A stretch of DNA of 64,000 nt from Corythucha ciliata (taxonomy: Eukaryota; Arthropoda; Insecta; Hemiptera; Tingidae), in NCBI GenBank assembly GCA_038030265.1, contig CM075939.1, positions 28,005,253 to 28,069,252 of the forward strand, written 5' to 3'. Under the pieces are notes generated by a model, which worked only from the letters and a program-made list of their open reading frames with translations, did not search any database and was not told where the DNA came from. Of this stretch, positions 51,679 to 62,732 are shown piece by piece; position 1 is the first letter of the stretch; every line of letters begins with the position of its first letter. The position numbers were made by a program, and so were the translations under genes.

Positions 51679-52263
51679 ATGATAAAATCAGCAAGTGGAC
51701 GCACATCGCTCGCCCCCAATCGCGGCATAGCGGCTGCTTCAATCTCCAGCCGCCTTTCTGCTGAACAGGTGGACGTTCTTGAGCATGAATTCGCCAAGGG
51801 AAAAACCCTGCACGAAACCGATTTGGCTCTCTTAGCGGCTGAAATGAGCGCCTCGGAGTCAGCAGTCCGGGTATTGCGCCTAACATAATTTACCTTCCAG
51901 CTATTAATTTTTAAGTAGGGCGAGATTCCTTTTACTTCCTCAGAAAAAAAGAAAAAAAAAACAGAAGTAAAACAGTGGCACTTGCTGTTTGAATTCCTCG
52001 CATGAATGCCAGTTATTATTGTCAAAAGAGGAGAAGCGAAAACGGTCAATCTTGATTAAAAAAATAAGAACAAAAAAACTGCTTTTGCTACAGCTGTGAG
52101 AGTAATCTCGTAACACACAAATCTCGTCTAACTACAAATTCTTTCAAACTGACTAAATCCTATTTTTGACCTATTATTGATCTAATTCCAGGATTGGTAT
52201 ATCCAGAGGGTGGCTAGCTGGCGGAGAAGTCAAGGGTTGTCCGATTGTTTCGGCCAAATTTAA
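51679..52263 (+). CDS. HOPX-like homeodomain-only protein (atypical homeobox)
   Basis: Two coding exons, 51,679-51,870 and 52,192-52,263, joined across a 321-bp GT-AG intron (CGG|GTATTG ... AATTCCAG|GATTGG, phase 0), encode 87 residues. Residues ~26-82 are homeodomain-like: helix 1 SAEQVDVLEHEF, helix 2 ETDLALLAAEM, helix 3 SAVRDWYIQRVASWRRSQGL. Helix 3 matches vertebrate HOPX (WFKQRLAxWRRSEGL) far better than ordinary homeodomains (WFQNRRxK). Gln69 stands at homeodomain position 51, where Asn is near-universal, and Val replaces Arg53, so DNA contact residues are lost, as in HOPX. Length and layout also agree with HOPX (73 residues, ending just after the homeodomain). The loop between helices 1 and 2 is one residue shorter than in HOPX. 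The start is the first Met after the acceptor. HOPX acts in vertebrates as a non-DNA-binding co-regulator; function here is unknown. AATAAA follows at 52,606. Confidence 0.8.
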
Positions 52264-52605
52264 TACATACCTACATAAAAAATATATATTTTTGTTTACA
52301 CGGTCACCTCTACCAGTTCGTTCTCGTGAAATACCTACCTTGCCAAGTTTCTTATTTTAAAATAGTCGGCGTTCTTATTTTTGTGTAATATAAACACCCC
52401 CCTCCCACCAGTTTCCTCATGTATCTCAACGCACAACTTCGTTCTTGTTATCCTCCTAAATCATCTCAAGAAAGAGTTTTTAGAAACCTTGATCTAATTC
52501 ATCTCAATTGATGAAGCCCTGTAAAAACCCAGTCCCATCCTCGATGCTCTCTTGAGTTTTGTGAATCAAGCTTTAAAATAATTATACGTGATGTAATTTT
52601 GTGTA

Positions 52606-52611
52606 AATAAA
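52606..52611 (+). terminator. Poly(A) signal for the HOPX-like gene
   Basis: AATAAA 343 bases downstream of the stop codon at 52,263, in a T/A-rich 3' region, gives a plausible 3' UTR. Confidence 0.5.
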
Positions 52612-52884
52612 ACTAGCAAGTACTAACCAGAATTACTATTTCGTTTCCCTTCATGATTCAAATTACCCTGGCCCTGACAATTCATCAAGCGTGCTAAGCT
52701 TCTGCACGATATAGGGTAGAGGTCGGGTAAATGAGTTGAGCATTTTCTCATGAGGGACAGTTTTTATTTTCCTACGGCCTCCTGTATCACAATAACAATA
52801 CTCACAATCCTATTTGTCTTAAACCACAAAAAAGGAAATCCCTCTCCCCCTTCCCCCGGGGCCGTAAGGTTCTCTACTCCAGGT

Positions 52885-53035
52885 CAGGGGTGGGCAAAAT
52901 ACTTTGAAAATGTATTTTAAATACAAAGCCCAAAATACTTTCAAAAATGTATTTTAAATACCAAAATACAAATACTTTTTGAATTGTATTTTGAATAAAA
53001 TACAAATACAATTTAAAATACTTTTCAAAAATTCG
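52885..53035. mobile_element. hAT-like terminus with AAATACAAATACTTT block
   Basis: Starts CAGGGGTGGGCAAAATACTT, a form common at hAT ends, followed by repeats of AATACTTT and ATTTTAAATAC. A similar AT block occurs at 55,785-55,960. I could not identify the opposite terminus or a duplication, so limits are uncertain. Confidence 0.45.
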
Positions 53036-53399
53036 ATTTCGACGGCAGATAGTGCGAAAAACACGAAAAATAAATAATTCAAAAATATCAGGTCCTTCAA
53101 TAGACAAGTTGACAAAATGTAGCAGCGCGAAATGGCGCTGCGCCGCGATGCGCAAAGAAAAGTAGGCAAGTTGTCACGAAGTATTTAGTACCGAACCGGC
53201 GAGCACTGGTGGATCGTGAGCTGAAAAGGAGGTGAGGTCACTGGTGGACCTATATCGGGGCCCGGGGCGGAAATCTTCAAGTGGCCCCTAAAAGTCTCTA
53301 ACTATACTTATACATAAAACCTCTATTGGTAACCTCTAAGGCCTTTTCCTAATTTTAGCCATGGCCTTTTCCATATATTGTAGGTAAATCACCGCTATA
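53036..53399. other. Unassigned intergenic
   Basis: Includes CACTGGTGGACCTATATCGG near 53,238, which may be another CAGTGG-type element end. No gene. Confidence 0.3.
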
Positions 53400-55450
53400 T
53401 TTCCACAGTCTATCCGCTAAACAGTGCTTATGCCAAGTTTAAACTGCGAATTTCTCCATTTTAGCCGCGAATGAGTGCTTTTTGTCAACTTTAACAGCAA
53501 ATTAGCGCTTTTCGCCGCAAATTAGCACCTGATTAGCGGGGTAATCCCCCCCCCCACCATAAAGACTTAAATATGCGCTTTTCCCCAACTTTAGCAGCAA
53601 AGTAGATTTGGTATCCTGTGAATCAACGATGTTTCTTCAACTTTCCTCGAGTTGGCGTTTTCCACAATTTTAGCTGCAAATTAGCGATTTTCTAGCGGTT
53701 TACTCAGTATGAGCTGAAAATTACTCAATATTAGCCGTCAAATTCTCTAAATGTTTACCACAAATTAGCATTTTTTGTTCACCGTAACCATACACTGCGG
53801 AATAGTGATTTCGTCTCAGTTTTAGCCGCGAATTTGCGAGTTTTTCACTCATAGCCATAAATTAGAGCTTTTTCTCAATTTTAGCCTCAAAGTCTCCCGA
53901 GGAAGCCGCGAAATAACGTATTTCCAATTTTTGTCGCAAATTTAAATTTGTCTCAATTTTAGCCGTAAATTAGCGCTTTTTCGTAATTTTAGCAGTGCAG
54001 TAGCTATTTCTAGCCCGTGTATTAGCGATTTTTGTTCATTTTAGCCATGAATTGGCGTTTTCCGATAGTTTTACTGCAAATAGGGAATTCTTCCATTTTT
54101 GACAGTGAATTAGCACTTTTTGTTTCAATTTAGGCTGAAAATTAACTTTTCTCTTTATTCTAGCCAGAATAATTACTGATTTTCTCTATATTAGCCGCAA
54201 ATTGGCGCCGCATTAGTAATATTTTTCAATTTTAATTATATGTAGAATAGGGGCATCTCAGTTCTAGCCGTGAATCAGTGTTTTTTCTTTTACTTATAAC
54301 CATGAATTTGCCGTTTACCTCAATTTTAGCCACAAAGTTGTTGTCAGAAGGCGGAATTAGAAATTCCAACACACTTTATCCGCGATTATTTTCCTCAATT
54401 TTAGCCGTAAATTCGCGTTTTTTTCAACTTTAGCTGCTTTGAAGCGTTTCTATAATCTGTGAATTCGCGAATTACCTTAATTTTTTAGCCACGAATTCGT
54501 GATTTCCTCAAATTTTAGCCAAGAATAACACTTTTTCCCAATTTGAGCTTATACGAGAGTTTTTATTTATTTATGACAGGCTAATTGTAGTGAATTTTTC
54601 AATATTAGCTTTTTTTTTACACTTCAGTCCCACGTTGGCATTTTTCCTTCAATTTTTGCTATGGATTAGCGTTTATTGTTTAGTTTTAGCCTCGAACAGA
54701 AGCTACGCATTTGCGTTTTGTCAATTTTTCAAGGTATAGTGACTTTGTGGGTCGCGCTCTCTTCGGTATACAAAATAACGGCCAACGAAAAATTTAGAGA
54801 TCTTTTTTATAACGACAATGAAAAATTGGGAAAATTCGAACTCGTGATCAAACTGACTTATGTTGTTTTTTAACATAATATTTGTTATTTTTAAAAATAA
54901 AAATTGAGGTTTGTTAGCTGTTGGCACGCTACAAATTTAACCAATTTTGGCCACGGGTTAGCGCTTTTAATCAATTTTAGCAGTGCAGTAGGGATTCTTT
55001 CGTTTGTTTGGCGATTTTCCTCCATTTTAGCCACGATTTGGCGTTTTCCTCATTTTCAGCTGCAGTTTAGCCATTTTTTAGCAGCCAATTAGCACTTTTT
55101 TCTCAGTTTGAGTTGAAAATTAGTGTTTTTCTTAAAGTTGGCCCCGCTAATTAATATTTTTGTCAATTCTAGCCGCGTAGTTTTCTTAGGTTTTAGCCCG
55201 CGTGAGCAATTTTTGTCTACGGATTAGCGCTGTTTCTCAGTTTGAGCCTCGATTCTTTCAGAAGCTATACAGATTTTCGTTTTCTCAATTTCAGCCGCGA
55301 ATTATTGATTTTTCTTCATTTCAGCTGTGAAATAGCGTTTTCTGATAATTTTGCAGCGAATTAGCACATTATCTATTCTCTTCTTTTTTTTTATTAATAG
55401 GCGATTTTTCGCCATTTGAGTTGTGAATTTGCCATTTTGGTCCAGTTTAA
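53400..55450 (+). repeat. Degenerate short-period repeat, TTTTAGCCGCGAATTAGCGC type
   Basis: About 2 kb made of fifty or more diverged copies of a ~30-37-base unit: TTTTAGCCGCGAATTAGCGC followed by TTTTTCTCAA. It is the reverse orientation of the array at 1,090-1,540. Copies never become exact, so array homogenisation has stopped. No gene is embedded apart from spurious frames. Confidence 0.8.
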
Positions 55451-56599
55451 ACTCGAATTAGCGTTGTTTTTCGCAATAATTGCCACGCGTTTTGTTTACT
55501 TGTACAGCTTTGTGTACTTGTAGGCTAGGGCTCTGTATGATCCATTTTTGTGCAAAGTTTCCATCCGCTAGCATCATTTTTGCGGCAGTTGTGCTAACAA
55601 GGAATTCGGAACTTCCACCTCCCACCATGACTACCCTTCCCTCTCCACTTTTTCGAAAAATGAAAACGTCAATCGAAGGCAGTTATTACACCGGGTTTTT
55701 GTGCCAAATATGGTGTCACTAAGTTAGGTTATACTGGTGAATGGTGGCGAAGAAGTGGAAACTAAAGAACGTTGAAATTAAAAGTATTTGTATTTGTATT
55801 TTCGTTGAGTGTGAAATACAAAATACTTTTGAAAATGTATTTCAAATATAAAGCCCAAAATACTTTCAAAAATGTATTTTAAATACAGAAATACAAATAC
55901 TTTTCCAAAAGTATTTAAATACAATTATTACAAAATACGTATTTTGTATTTAAAATTCAAAGTAAAATCAACCGGTTTATGTGGTCGCCAGTACTCAGTT
56001 TCGACTTCGTGGCGTGCTCATACAGGGTTATTATAATTCTGTTATTCTGGTAGATCTGTTGCGCTCGGTTCAATCCTTTCGATTCGATCGAAAATGTCAG
56101 TCAACTCTAGGCAAGGCAGTTCTACCCTCTATGAGAGAGCGGGTTGTCAGGTTCATTGAAATACCTTTGCTTCATGGTTTATCCAATGAGGTAGGCGTGA
56201 TTCGACTGCTCTGTGTGCAGGCGTAGATCCACTTGGAGAGGGGGTGGTACTGCAGAGCCCCTCTGACAATGTTTTATAGGGTTTCCGCCTTTACTGACAC
56301 TGAGTGGCTAGGAATGCCTCTTAAATTGGCCATCAATAATAAGCGTTGGAACAACAAAATTCGGTTATTTGGTTGAAAACTGGTAATTTTTCCGCTTACA
56401 CTGGCTATTTGGCCCTGAAAGCATTCAATCACGCCCAAAAAACGTGACAAATTAGTCACAGAATCTTATTTTAGTTTCGAAAACGATACCTAGTGCATAA
56501 CTGTAACTCTCCCTAAAAAGTGACTATACACCTACAGCAATTCAGTTTCCCCAAGCACCCTCCCCCCCCCAACTTGCCTATGGGACACTGATTATTTTT
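55451..56599. other. Intergenic with AAATACAAATACTTT block
   Basis: The 55,785-55,960 part is built of AATACTTT, GTATTTTAAATAC and ACAAATAC motifs, as at 52,893-53,030. No gene. Confidence 0.4.
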
Positions 56600-57010
56600 C
56601 CCCGCCGGCGCCGTCGGGACAAAGGCAAAATTTCACGGATTTTTGTATTTTCTACCCCTATTCGCGAATTTTCACACTATTAAAAACTTAATTTCGTGAG
56701 TTTTGCTCTTTCATAAATCATGGACTTTCGATCTTTCATAACCCAATTTAGTGGTCTTTGCTCCTAACAAACCCAATTTCGGGGATATTTGTCTGATTAT
56801 AAAATTGAAATTCAGCTATTTATAAGATCAGTCTTGCAGATTAGGTTAATTCGAAAACGTAGGGGAAAAAAAAACAAATGTGATTTTGGCGTTTTCAAGC
56901 TCCAATTTTGGTCTTCCATAACCAAGTGTTTTAAATGTAGAAGTGTAGAAACTTAAAAATCCAATTTCGCGAATTTTTGGTATTTCCTACCCAAGTCATA
57001 GGGATGGCTT
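56600..57010. repeat. Degenerate repeat, AATTTCGCGAATTTTTGG type
   Basis: Imperfect ~40-base units with AATTTCGCGAATTTTTGGTA and CCCAATTT; same CGCGAA core as the other degenerate arrays. Confidence 0.55.
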
Positions 57011-57173
57011 CCCTAAAACAGCCAGGTCAAGTTAGCGATGTTTTTTCTAGCGAATTTTCCAAGAGAAGATAGCAATCCTTACATAAAATCGACGCACGCC
57101 GTCGACATAAAGTACCCCCTCCCCCCACTTACTATTTGTTCGCAAATAAATGAATATATGGGAGTAGTCAATT

Positions 57174-57179
57174 TTTATT
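57174..57179 (-). terminator. Poly(A) signal for the amine oxidase gene
   Basis: AATAAA on the minus strand, 41 bases downstream of the stop codon at 57,220. Confidence 0.5.
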
Positions 57180-57219
57180 AACTCTTGTGGGAAGAGACTG
57201 GACGTTGTAAACATTTTGC

Positions 57220-59342
57220 TTAATTTCTGCACGCCTGTTGCCGTTCAAATGCATTCTCGAGTACGGACTGTCCTTGCTCGTCCAATAAACTCGAGGACTC
57301 TCTATTGCAAACTCCAACGCCGCGTTTCACTGCCTCCAAAATTCTCTTCGCCTCTCGAACTCCACTGATTTTTGCGCCGATAAGAGTTCCGAAGTATTTG
57401 GGCACAGTTGCGTCACCGGCAAAAAGAACAGCGGACGGTGTCGACTCGCACGAGTCCTCCCCACTACCTCCGGCCAAGTCGTTAAACATACCGGGAGTCG
57501 TTTCGACACCCATGAAAACCGTTGCTCCTTTTGATAACGGATTGCATAGCCATCGACTCATTACCACGCCACTTGGATATGGTAGCGAAGGGTCTCCCAT
57601 CATTTTCCTCATCCATGCCGTGAAGTCGAAAGCTAATTCTTCTTCAGGGCAGTCTAGGAAGTGTGATAATTATAACAACTCCATAAAGTGTCAATAGATG
57701 AGAGTAGGTAGGTACTTACTTTCTATTATTTGGGCTTCTGGCCCTGCAACAGCGACCCGAAGTAGGGATTTTGATCCTGTTACTGCTGAAATCAAGGTTA
57801 TTCCTTTAGTCCAACTACTTCGATTTTCCAATTCTTCGGCAGACCACGCCAATTGAACGCGTGAATCACCGGGGGGCCACCAAGGTCGAGAGAATTCAAA
57901 GTAAATGTTATTCTTCAGTCCCGAACCTCGAGATTGTACCCAGAGTTTAAGACTTGTGTCACCAGTTTAATACTTTTGAGCAATATCCAACCAATTTTAT
58001 CAATAGCAGTAAGTTTCTTCGGATTCAAATTTCCAGCGAACATCCTGGAACCTTTGGCCTTCAAAACGCCGATCGGTACAGTGCTAATGACGTAGTCTGC
58101 GTTGTACGAATCTCCGTCTGTACACACCACTTTCACTCTCTTTCCTGGTTTAGGTTGATTCACGTTCATAACCTTGAAATGAGTGCGATGAAATGAAATA
58201 AAATGCCGTTGGATGTAATTCAATCCACTTAGTTTTTATTTTTGTTGGCCTAATTAAGACCATTTCAAAGATTCGAACCTTGTCCACCGTTTTATTCATC
58301 AAAAATTGCTCTTGGGGGATTGTCGCTAAGAGATTCGACATGATGGTGTTCATTCCGCTCGTGACGCGTACAGAGCCACCAATCATGTAGGTCTTCTCAG
58401 ACAGGCTGGCAGCAGACACATTTGACAAGGTCGTTCCGTGTGATGCTCGCATCGAATTGATCATACCGAAAAGAACACGCTCAGCGTCGAATCTCATTGT
58501 CGCAGGTAGCCTTAGCAATTGCTGTTGAATCTTTTGACAAACCCCACACGTCTCACCAATTAGTTAAATCAGTTTATGGCTTCAAAAAAGACAAGGTGTC
58601 GTACTCGAAGAGCCAGGAATTGAAGAAGGCTTGTTTTCAATCGACGTTTTCCCGCTACCCTGGCGTCTTCCATTAGATTGTCAAAAATAAGTTTTTCTAG
58701 ACCGTAGTCAGTGATGAAACGGCCATCGTTGGTTAAAAATACAGACTTTTGCGGTTTAACTTTTTCCATGTGGGCTTTTGAAGTGTTGGCTAAATTGAAA
58801 ACTGGATTAGCCATGGAGGCACCTGTAATTTGTGCAGGTCCCAATTCAACGTTGGCGTCGGCCAACCACGTGGAGTATATGCGGCCACCGGATCTGAGAG
58901 ACCGAGTTTGAGGGAGAACAAAAATTATTGTTAGCAAATATCGCCATCAGCCCTACAGTTTACAAAGTCCAAGACCTGTCAGCTGCTTCCAAAATCATCA
59001 CGTCTTTTATACTAGCTTTGATCAAGTAATCGGCGGCGCACATTCCAGCCAGTCCACCGCCTATTATTATGACCTGTAGAGTTTATTTAAAGTACATTCA
59101 TCATGGAACACTAAACGGAAATGCACCTTAGGCAAACAATGGCCGCTCAAATCGTAGCGTGGCCTTGCGTGAATTCCTGGGTCCTTTAATTTCCCGCAAG
59201 GATCCGACGCATCATTGATTTCGTTTTTTTTTGTGTTTTTCTTATCGCGAGAATTGCTTCCGAAGCCGAAAGAAAATATACTCCTAACCATACATTGAAT
59301 AGACCATTTCTTTCGTAAGCTGAGGTGATGGAGAAGAGGCAT
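57220..59342 (-). CDS. Flavin-containing amine oxidase, polyamine/spermine oxidase type
   Basis: Oxidises amines through FAD with release of H2O2; the family match suggests polyamine catabolism. Coding exons: 59342-59127, 59073-58976, 58893-58659, 58530-58279, 58172-57992, 57926-57720, 57653-57220, total 1,623 nt (540 residues). The N-terminal FAD Rossmann motif VIIIGGGLAGMCAADYLIKA is at ~73-92, followed by MILEAADRSGGRIYSTW and ELGPAQITG (substrate/FAD domain). ADYVISTVPIGVLK lies mid-protein. The C-terminal FAD block PSAVLFAGDATVPKYFG is at ~471-487 with GAKISGVREAKRIL after it. SMOX/PAOX proteins carry the same pattern (FAGEATxxxYYSTxHGA). A 72-residue extension precedes the Rossmann fold, Ser/Lys-rich, longer than usual. 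The junction of exons 3 and 4 (58,531-58,658 intron) is the least certain; an acceptor with a better tract was not found. LSD1-like domains are absent. Confidence 0.85.
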
Positions 59343-59599
59343 GCTTACCTCGCCAATGGAGCAAAATTATTCGCTTTTCCAGAAACTGTGAAAGCTTCCT
59401 GCTTGAATTTCAATCTATACATTTTTGCAGAAAAAATAAGCAACGAGTAACTTCCCGCAGCGTTCAGAAAATCTCATAATTTTTGAAAAATTTTGATTCG
59501 TTTGTGTTTCACATGATGATTGTTACTTTAACATAATGCTTTCATTAAAATCCATATTTTTTGAAGCAAAGTGAGTAAGTGATGAGAAGCCACTCGCAG
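59343..59599. promoter_or_regulatory. Probable promoter side of the amine oxidase gene
   Basis: Immediately upstream of the chosen ATG, GAG|GTAAGC just before the ATG on the minus strand looks like a splice donor, so transcripts may instead continue from an upstream exon. No TATA box is evident. Confidence 0.3.
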
Positions 59600-60219
59600 G
59601 CTCAAGTCGTGCAAATCGGGAATTTTAATGTTTTCAAAAAAAGGACGCCCCCGTTTGCCTACAATAACCTGAGTGTATGGACGTCCCGTCCGAAAAACAT
59701 TTTCAATGTGTCCTTTTCAAAAATAGTCTTAAGCTGGTGATTTGTCGTCATAAATGACGATTTCTTAGAAAAGATAATGATTTTTCTCTTCAAAATCGCT
59801 TGTTTTGACCTGAAAAATTTGAACAAGTTTTGTGATTTTAACGTGATAAAAAGCACTAAAACCTAATCCAAAGCTATACGTTGAATCAAACTGATTATGC
59901 CCGTCTACCAAAGTAACAAAAAATGTCGCTCCGGCAGCTGGGGTGTCGGACTGTCGGATAGAGTACATTTCACGAAATACGAATTTCGTTAATTTAACTT
60001 AATTTGCGATTATTCAGCAAGACTGGCTATAAAAATGTAGAGTAACAACGTGAAATGTTAATTAATGCCGAATAATAGCTAAATAACTAAAAACGTCGAA
60101 ACTTGTAGTACATAGTGTTATAGTGTAATGCACTTAACGAGACAGCCAGCGGCCGGAGCGACATTTTCTGTTACTTTGGTGGACGGGCATAATCAGTTTG
60201 ATTCAACGTATAGGTTTGG

Positions 60220-61157
60220 CAGTGGCGTAGGAACGGGGGGTACAGGCGACAAGTGAACCCCCCCAAATTCTGTTGGGGGGGTACACCCTATGTATTTGTA
60301 CCCCCCGATTTCAGGTCTTTTTGTATACCTTCAAATGAAGTACCGTACATTATTATTGTTTTCCTTTTCATTTCAGTACCTCCCTACATTATAATTATCA
60401 TATTCGAGAAAAGGTACCCCGCATTAAGGGGGGTCAAAAGTCCCTTCACCGGGATTTTTTCGGAAGCAGGCGATAATCATTTGGGACCAAAAAAGAAAAT
60501 TTTTATCGAAGCGCGTTTGTCCAAAATGGGTTTTCTTACCGAATTATCGTCAAAAACGTCGTTTTTGGCCATTATTTATTATTTATTTTTCCCAAAAACG
60601 TTGATCAAGGAGGAAAATGATTCATTAATTGTAAATATATTTACTATGTGTGACAGATATAGTTGTGTAGGAACAAGATTCGTGTGAATCTGTTTTCGGG
60701 AAAAATAAATAATTAATAATGGCCAAAAAACGACGTTTTTGACGATAATTCGGTAAGAAACCCCATTTTGGACAAACGCGCTTCGGTAAAAAAGTTCTTT
60801 TTTGGTCCCAAATGATTACCGCCTGCTTCCGAAAAAATCCCGGTTAAGGGACTTTTGACCCCCTTAATGCGGGGTACCCTTTGCTCTCAATATTCCATTG
60901 TTCAGCCAATTTCGCATACCTTGCTGAACTTTAAGGACCATAATGAATTGTTCGCGCAAGACGGAGGAGCTGAAAATGGGAAAGAAGGGGTAGGCTGAGT
61001 AAAGTTTGTAGGGGTCTGCTCCTATGTGGAATTTATGGGTGGGGGAGGGTATTTGCCTTTCTATGCAGGGTTGTACAATTTAGGACCGTTGGTCGGGGGG
61101 GGGGGGGGTCACTGAATCCTTGTACCCCCCCGAAATTAGGACGTTCCTACGCCACTG
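60220..61157. mobile_element. hAT-type element inserted in palindrome C, exact 8-bp TSD
   Basis: Ends CAGTGGCGTAGGAACG and CGTTCCTACGCCACTG; flanking 8-bp direct repeat AGGTTTGG at 60,212-60,219 and 61,158-61,165. Intact family C copies show only one such sequence at that spot, so the duplication is a genuine target duplication. Interior has G/C runs and a second-level hairpin; no transposase. Confidence 0.9.
60410..60890. mobile_element. Hairpin nested in the hAT element
   Basis: About 190-base arms pair: AAGGTACCCCGCATTAAGGG... with ...CCCCTTAATGCGGGGTACC, through TCGTCAAAAACGTCGTTTTT and its complement. Loop is ~100 bases around 60,600-60,690. Either an inserted fold-back or an inverted duplication inside the hAT. 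Confidence 0.8.
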
Positions 61158-61205
61158 AGGTTTGGATTAGGTTTTAGTGCTTTTTATCACGTTAAAATCA
61201 ATTTC

Positions 61206-62590
61206 GTGCTACACATGTTCCGATGGTCCTTTCCTTACTTTTTTTCCGTACGGATAGGAAGCTAAATAGGACAGGAACGTGTGTAGGAGCCTTTAATTTA
61301 CCGGTAAAATTTGGAAAAAGCAACAAGATGAGCGTTTCGCGCCCCAGCCTAGGGCCAAAATCAACCACGGGCGCGACACTATCGTGATCGTGAGCTTTGT
61401 TTAGTCATTCTCCCTTTATACTCTTTCCAGGGACAGAATACTAACCCGCAATACGCCATATGGCCCACTTTTCTGGTGAAAGCACAAGAAAATACTAAAT
61501 GCTTGATAATCGTTAGTCGCGTCTGTGCAACAAGAGAAATGGAAGATAACAAATAAAGCACGTTTCTTATGTTTTCTCACCCCAAGTTGCTCCAACCTGA
61601 AGTGGCTGAAGTGTGTGAAAGTCCTTGTACAGACCCTAGAAGAACATTTTCACCCAGTAGAAGTCAAGGGGCACTGGATAGATTTGCACCGAGACCTCCG
61701 AAGTCCGAACCGTCCGTTCTTCGAACATAATATGTTTATGGAGAGGACGCTGTACTACCCTTGTGTAGTGTGTTAATTGGAAATCACTACTATAAAAAAC
61801 ATACTCGTGTTAGCGTCCATTTTTCCTAGTTGCTGCCCTTAGACGCATGAATCAAGCATTTAGCATTGTATTGTGCTGTCCCCACGATGATAGGCCATGT
61901 AGTCTAGTGCGGGTGGTCTTCACTGGTCGACTTATCACTGGTCGACTGTAATCTGGGACAACTGTAATCTAGGTCGACTGTAATGTTGGTCGACTCTTTA
62001 TCAGCTAGTTCAACTTTTTCAGATTTGGAGCCTTAGGACAACAACTTCATGAGCCTGCTAACCTCGAGAACTCATTTCTCTTCCACAGTTGACCATTTGA
62101 TTATTGAACTTTGTAACAGAACCACATTGGGATCTAAATTTTTTGACTTTTCTTAAATCCTTATCAGTTTTGATTGGATATTACCTACTCCTGTTTAAAC
62201 TATATTTTAAATGTATTTGTGTGCAACTCGTAACTATTTATGTTTAATTCTCAGTTAACATGTTCAAAGGTTTGTGATTATTGGTGTTATTCTGGACAAT
62301 ATTTAAAAATAATTGGAGTTTGAGATGGCGTTGCAAGGAAGTTTGGCTTTGTTTTGTGCCCATAGATCCATTAATATTTTCCTCATCACGAAATGTGGTG
62401 ATGAAGGCATCAATGTTTGAACAAACCGTAATATGACAGGTGACTTCTTAAGGCGGTTTCGCACTAAACTTGAGATTTCAGTTTGTATCCAATATCGGAA
62501 CTCAAGTATAAAGGAGCGCGTTGGCAGTTGTGTATTTTCAGTATCCTCGATACGGGAATCGGATACGGGAAATGCATTGGAAGCAATTAA
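61206..62590. other. Intergenic; short GGTCGACTGTAAT repeat
   Basis: At 61,915-62,000 a ~16-base unit (TGGTCGACTGTAATCT) is repeated about five times with changes. Frames at 61,525-61,776 have no recognised content. No gene. Confidence 0.45.
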
Positions 62591-62732
62591 TAGCGTTCCC
62601 CATTTGCACAAAATTCTGCATTTGGGCAGTTCATTTCCACCCGTCTTCACTGAATTAAATCATATGTTAGTGGAGAAGACGGGTGGAAATGAACAGCCCC
62701 GTTGCAGAATTTTGTGCAAATGGGGAACGCTA
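62591..62732. mobile_element. Hairpin MITE, family M1, copy 3
   Basis: Starts TAGCGTTCCCCATTTGCACA and ends TGTGCAAATGGGGAACGCTA; arms pair through CATTTCCACCCGTCTTC. The best-preserved of the three copies, so probably the youngest. Confidence 0.85.

Larger units (their letters stand above)
59600..61205. mobile_element. Palindromic element family C, broken copy
   Basis: From GTGCAAATCGGGAATTTTAA at ~59,606 the sequence follows the family C element (48,650-49,320) through the loop into the second arm up to GTATAGGTTTGG at 60,219, is interrupted by a hAT element (60,220-61,157), resumes with AGGTTTGGATTAGG, and stops at about 61,205. Outer ends of both arms are missing. Confidence 0.8.

Noticed and set aside
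53400..55450. Regular regulatory-site cluster
   Set aside because: Periodicity is that of a decayed minisatellite; units vary everywhere and no conserved factor site was identifiable by eye.
60253..60687. 144-codon frame in the hAT element
   Set aside because: It runs through the nested hairpin and G/C runs, with no transposase motif.
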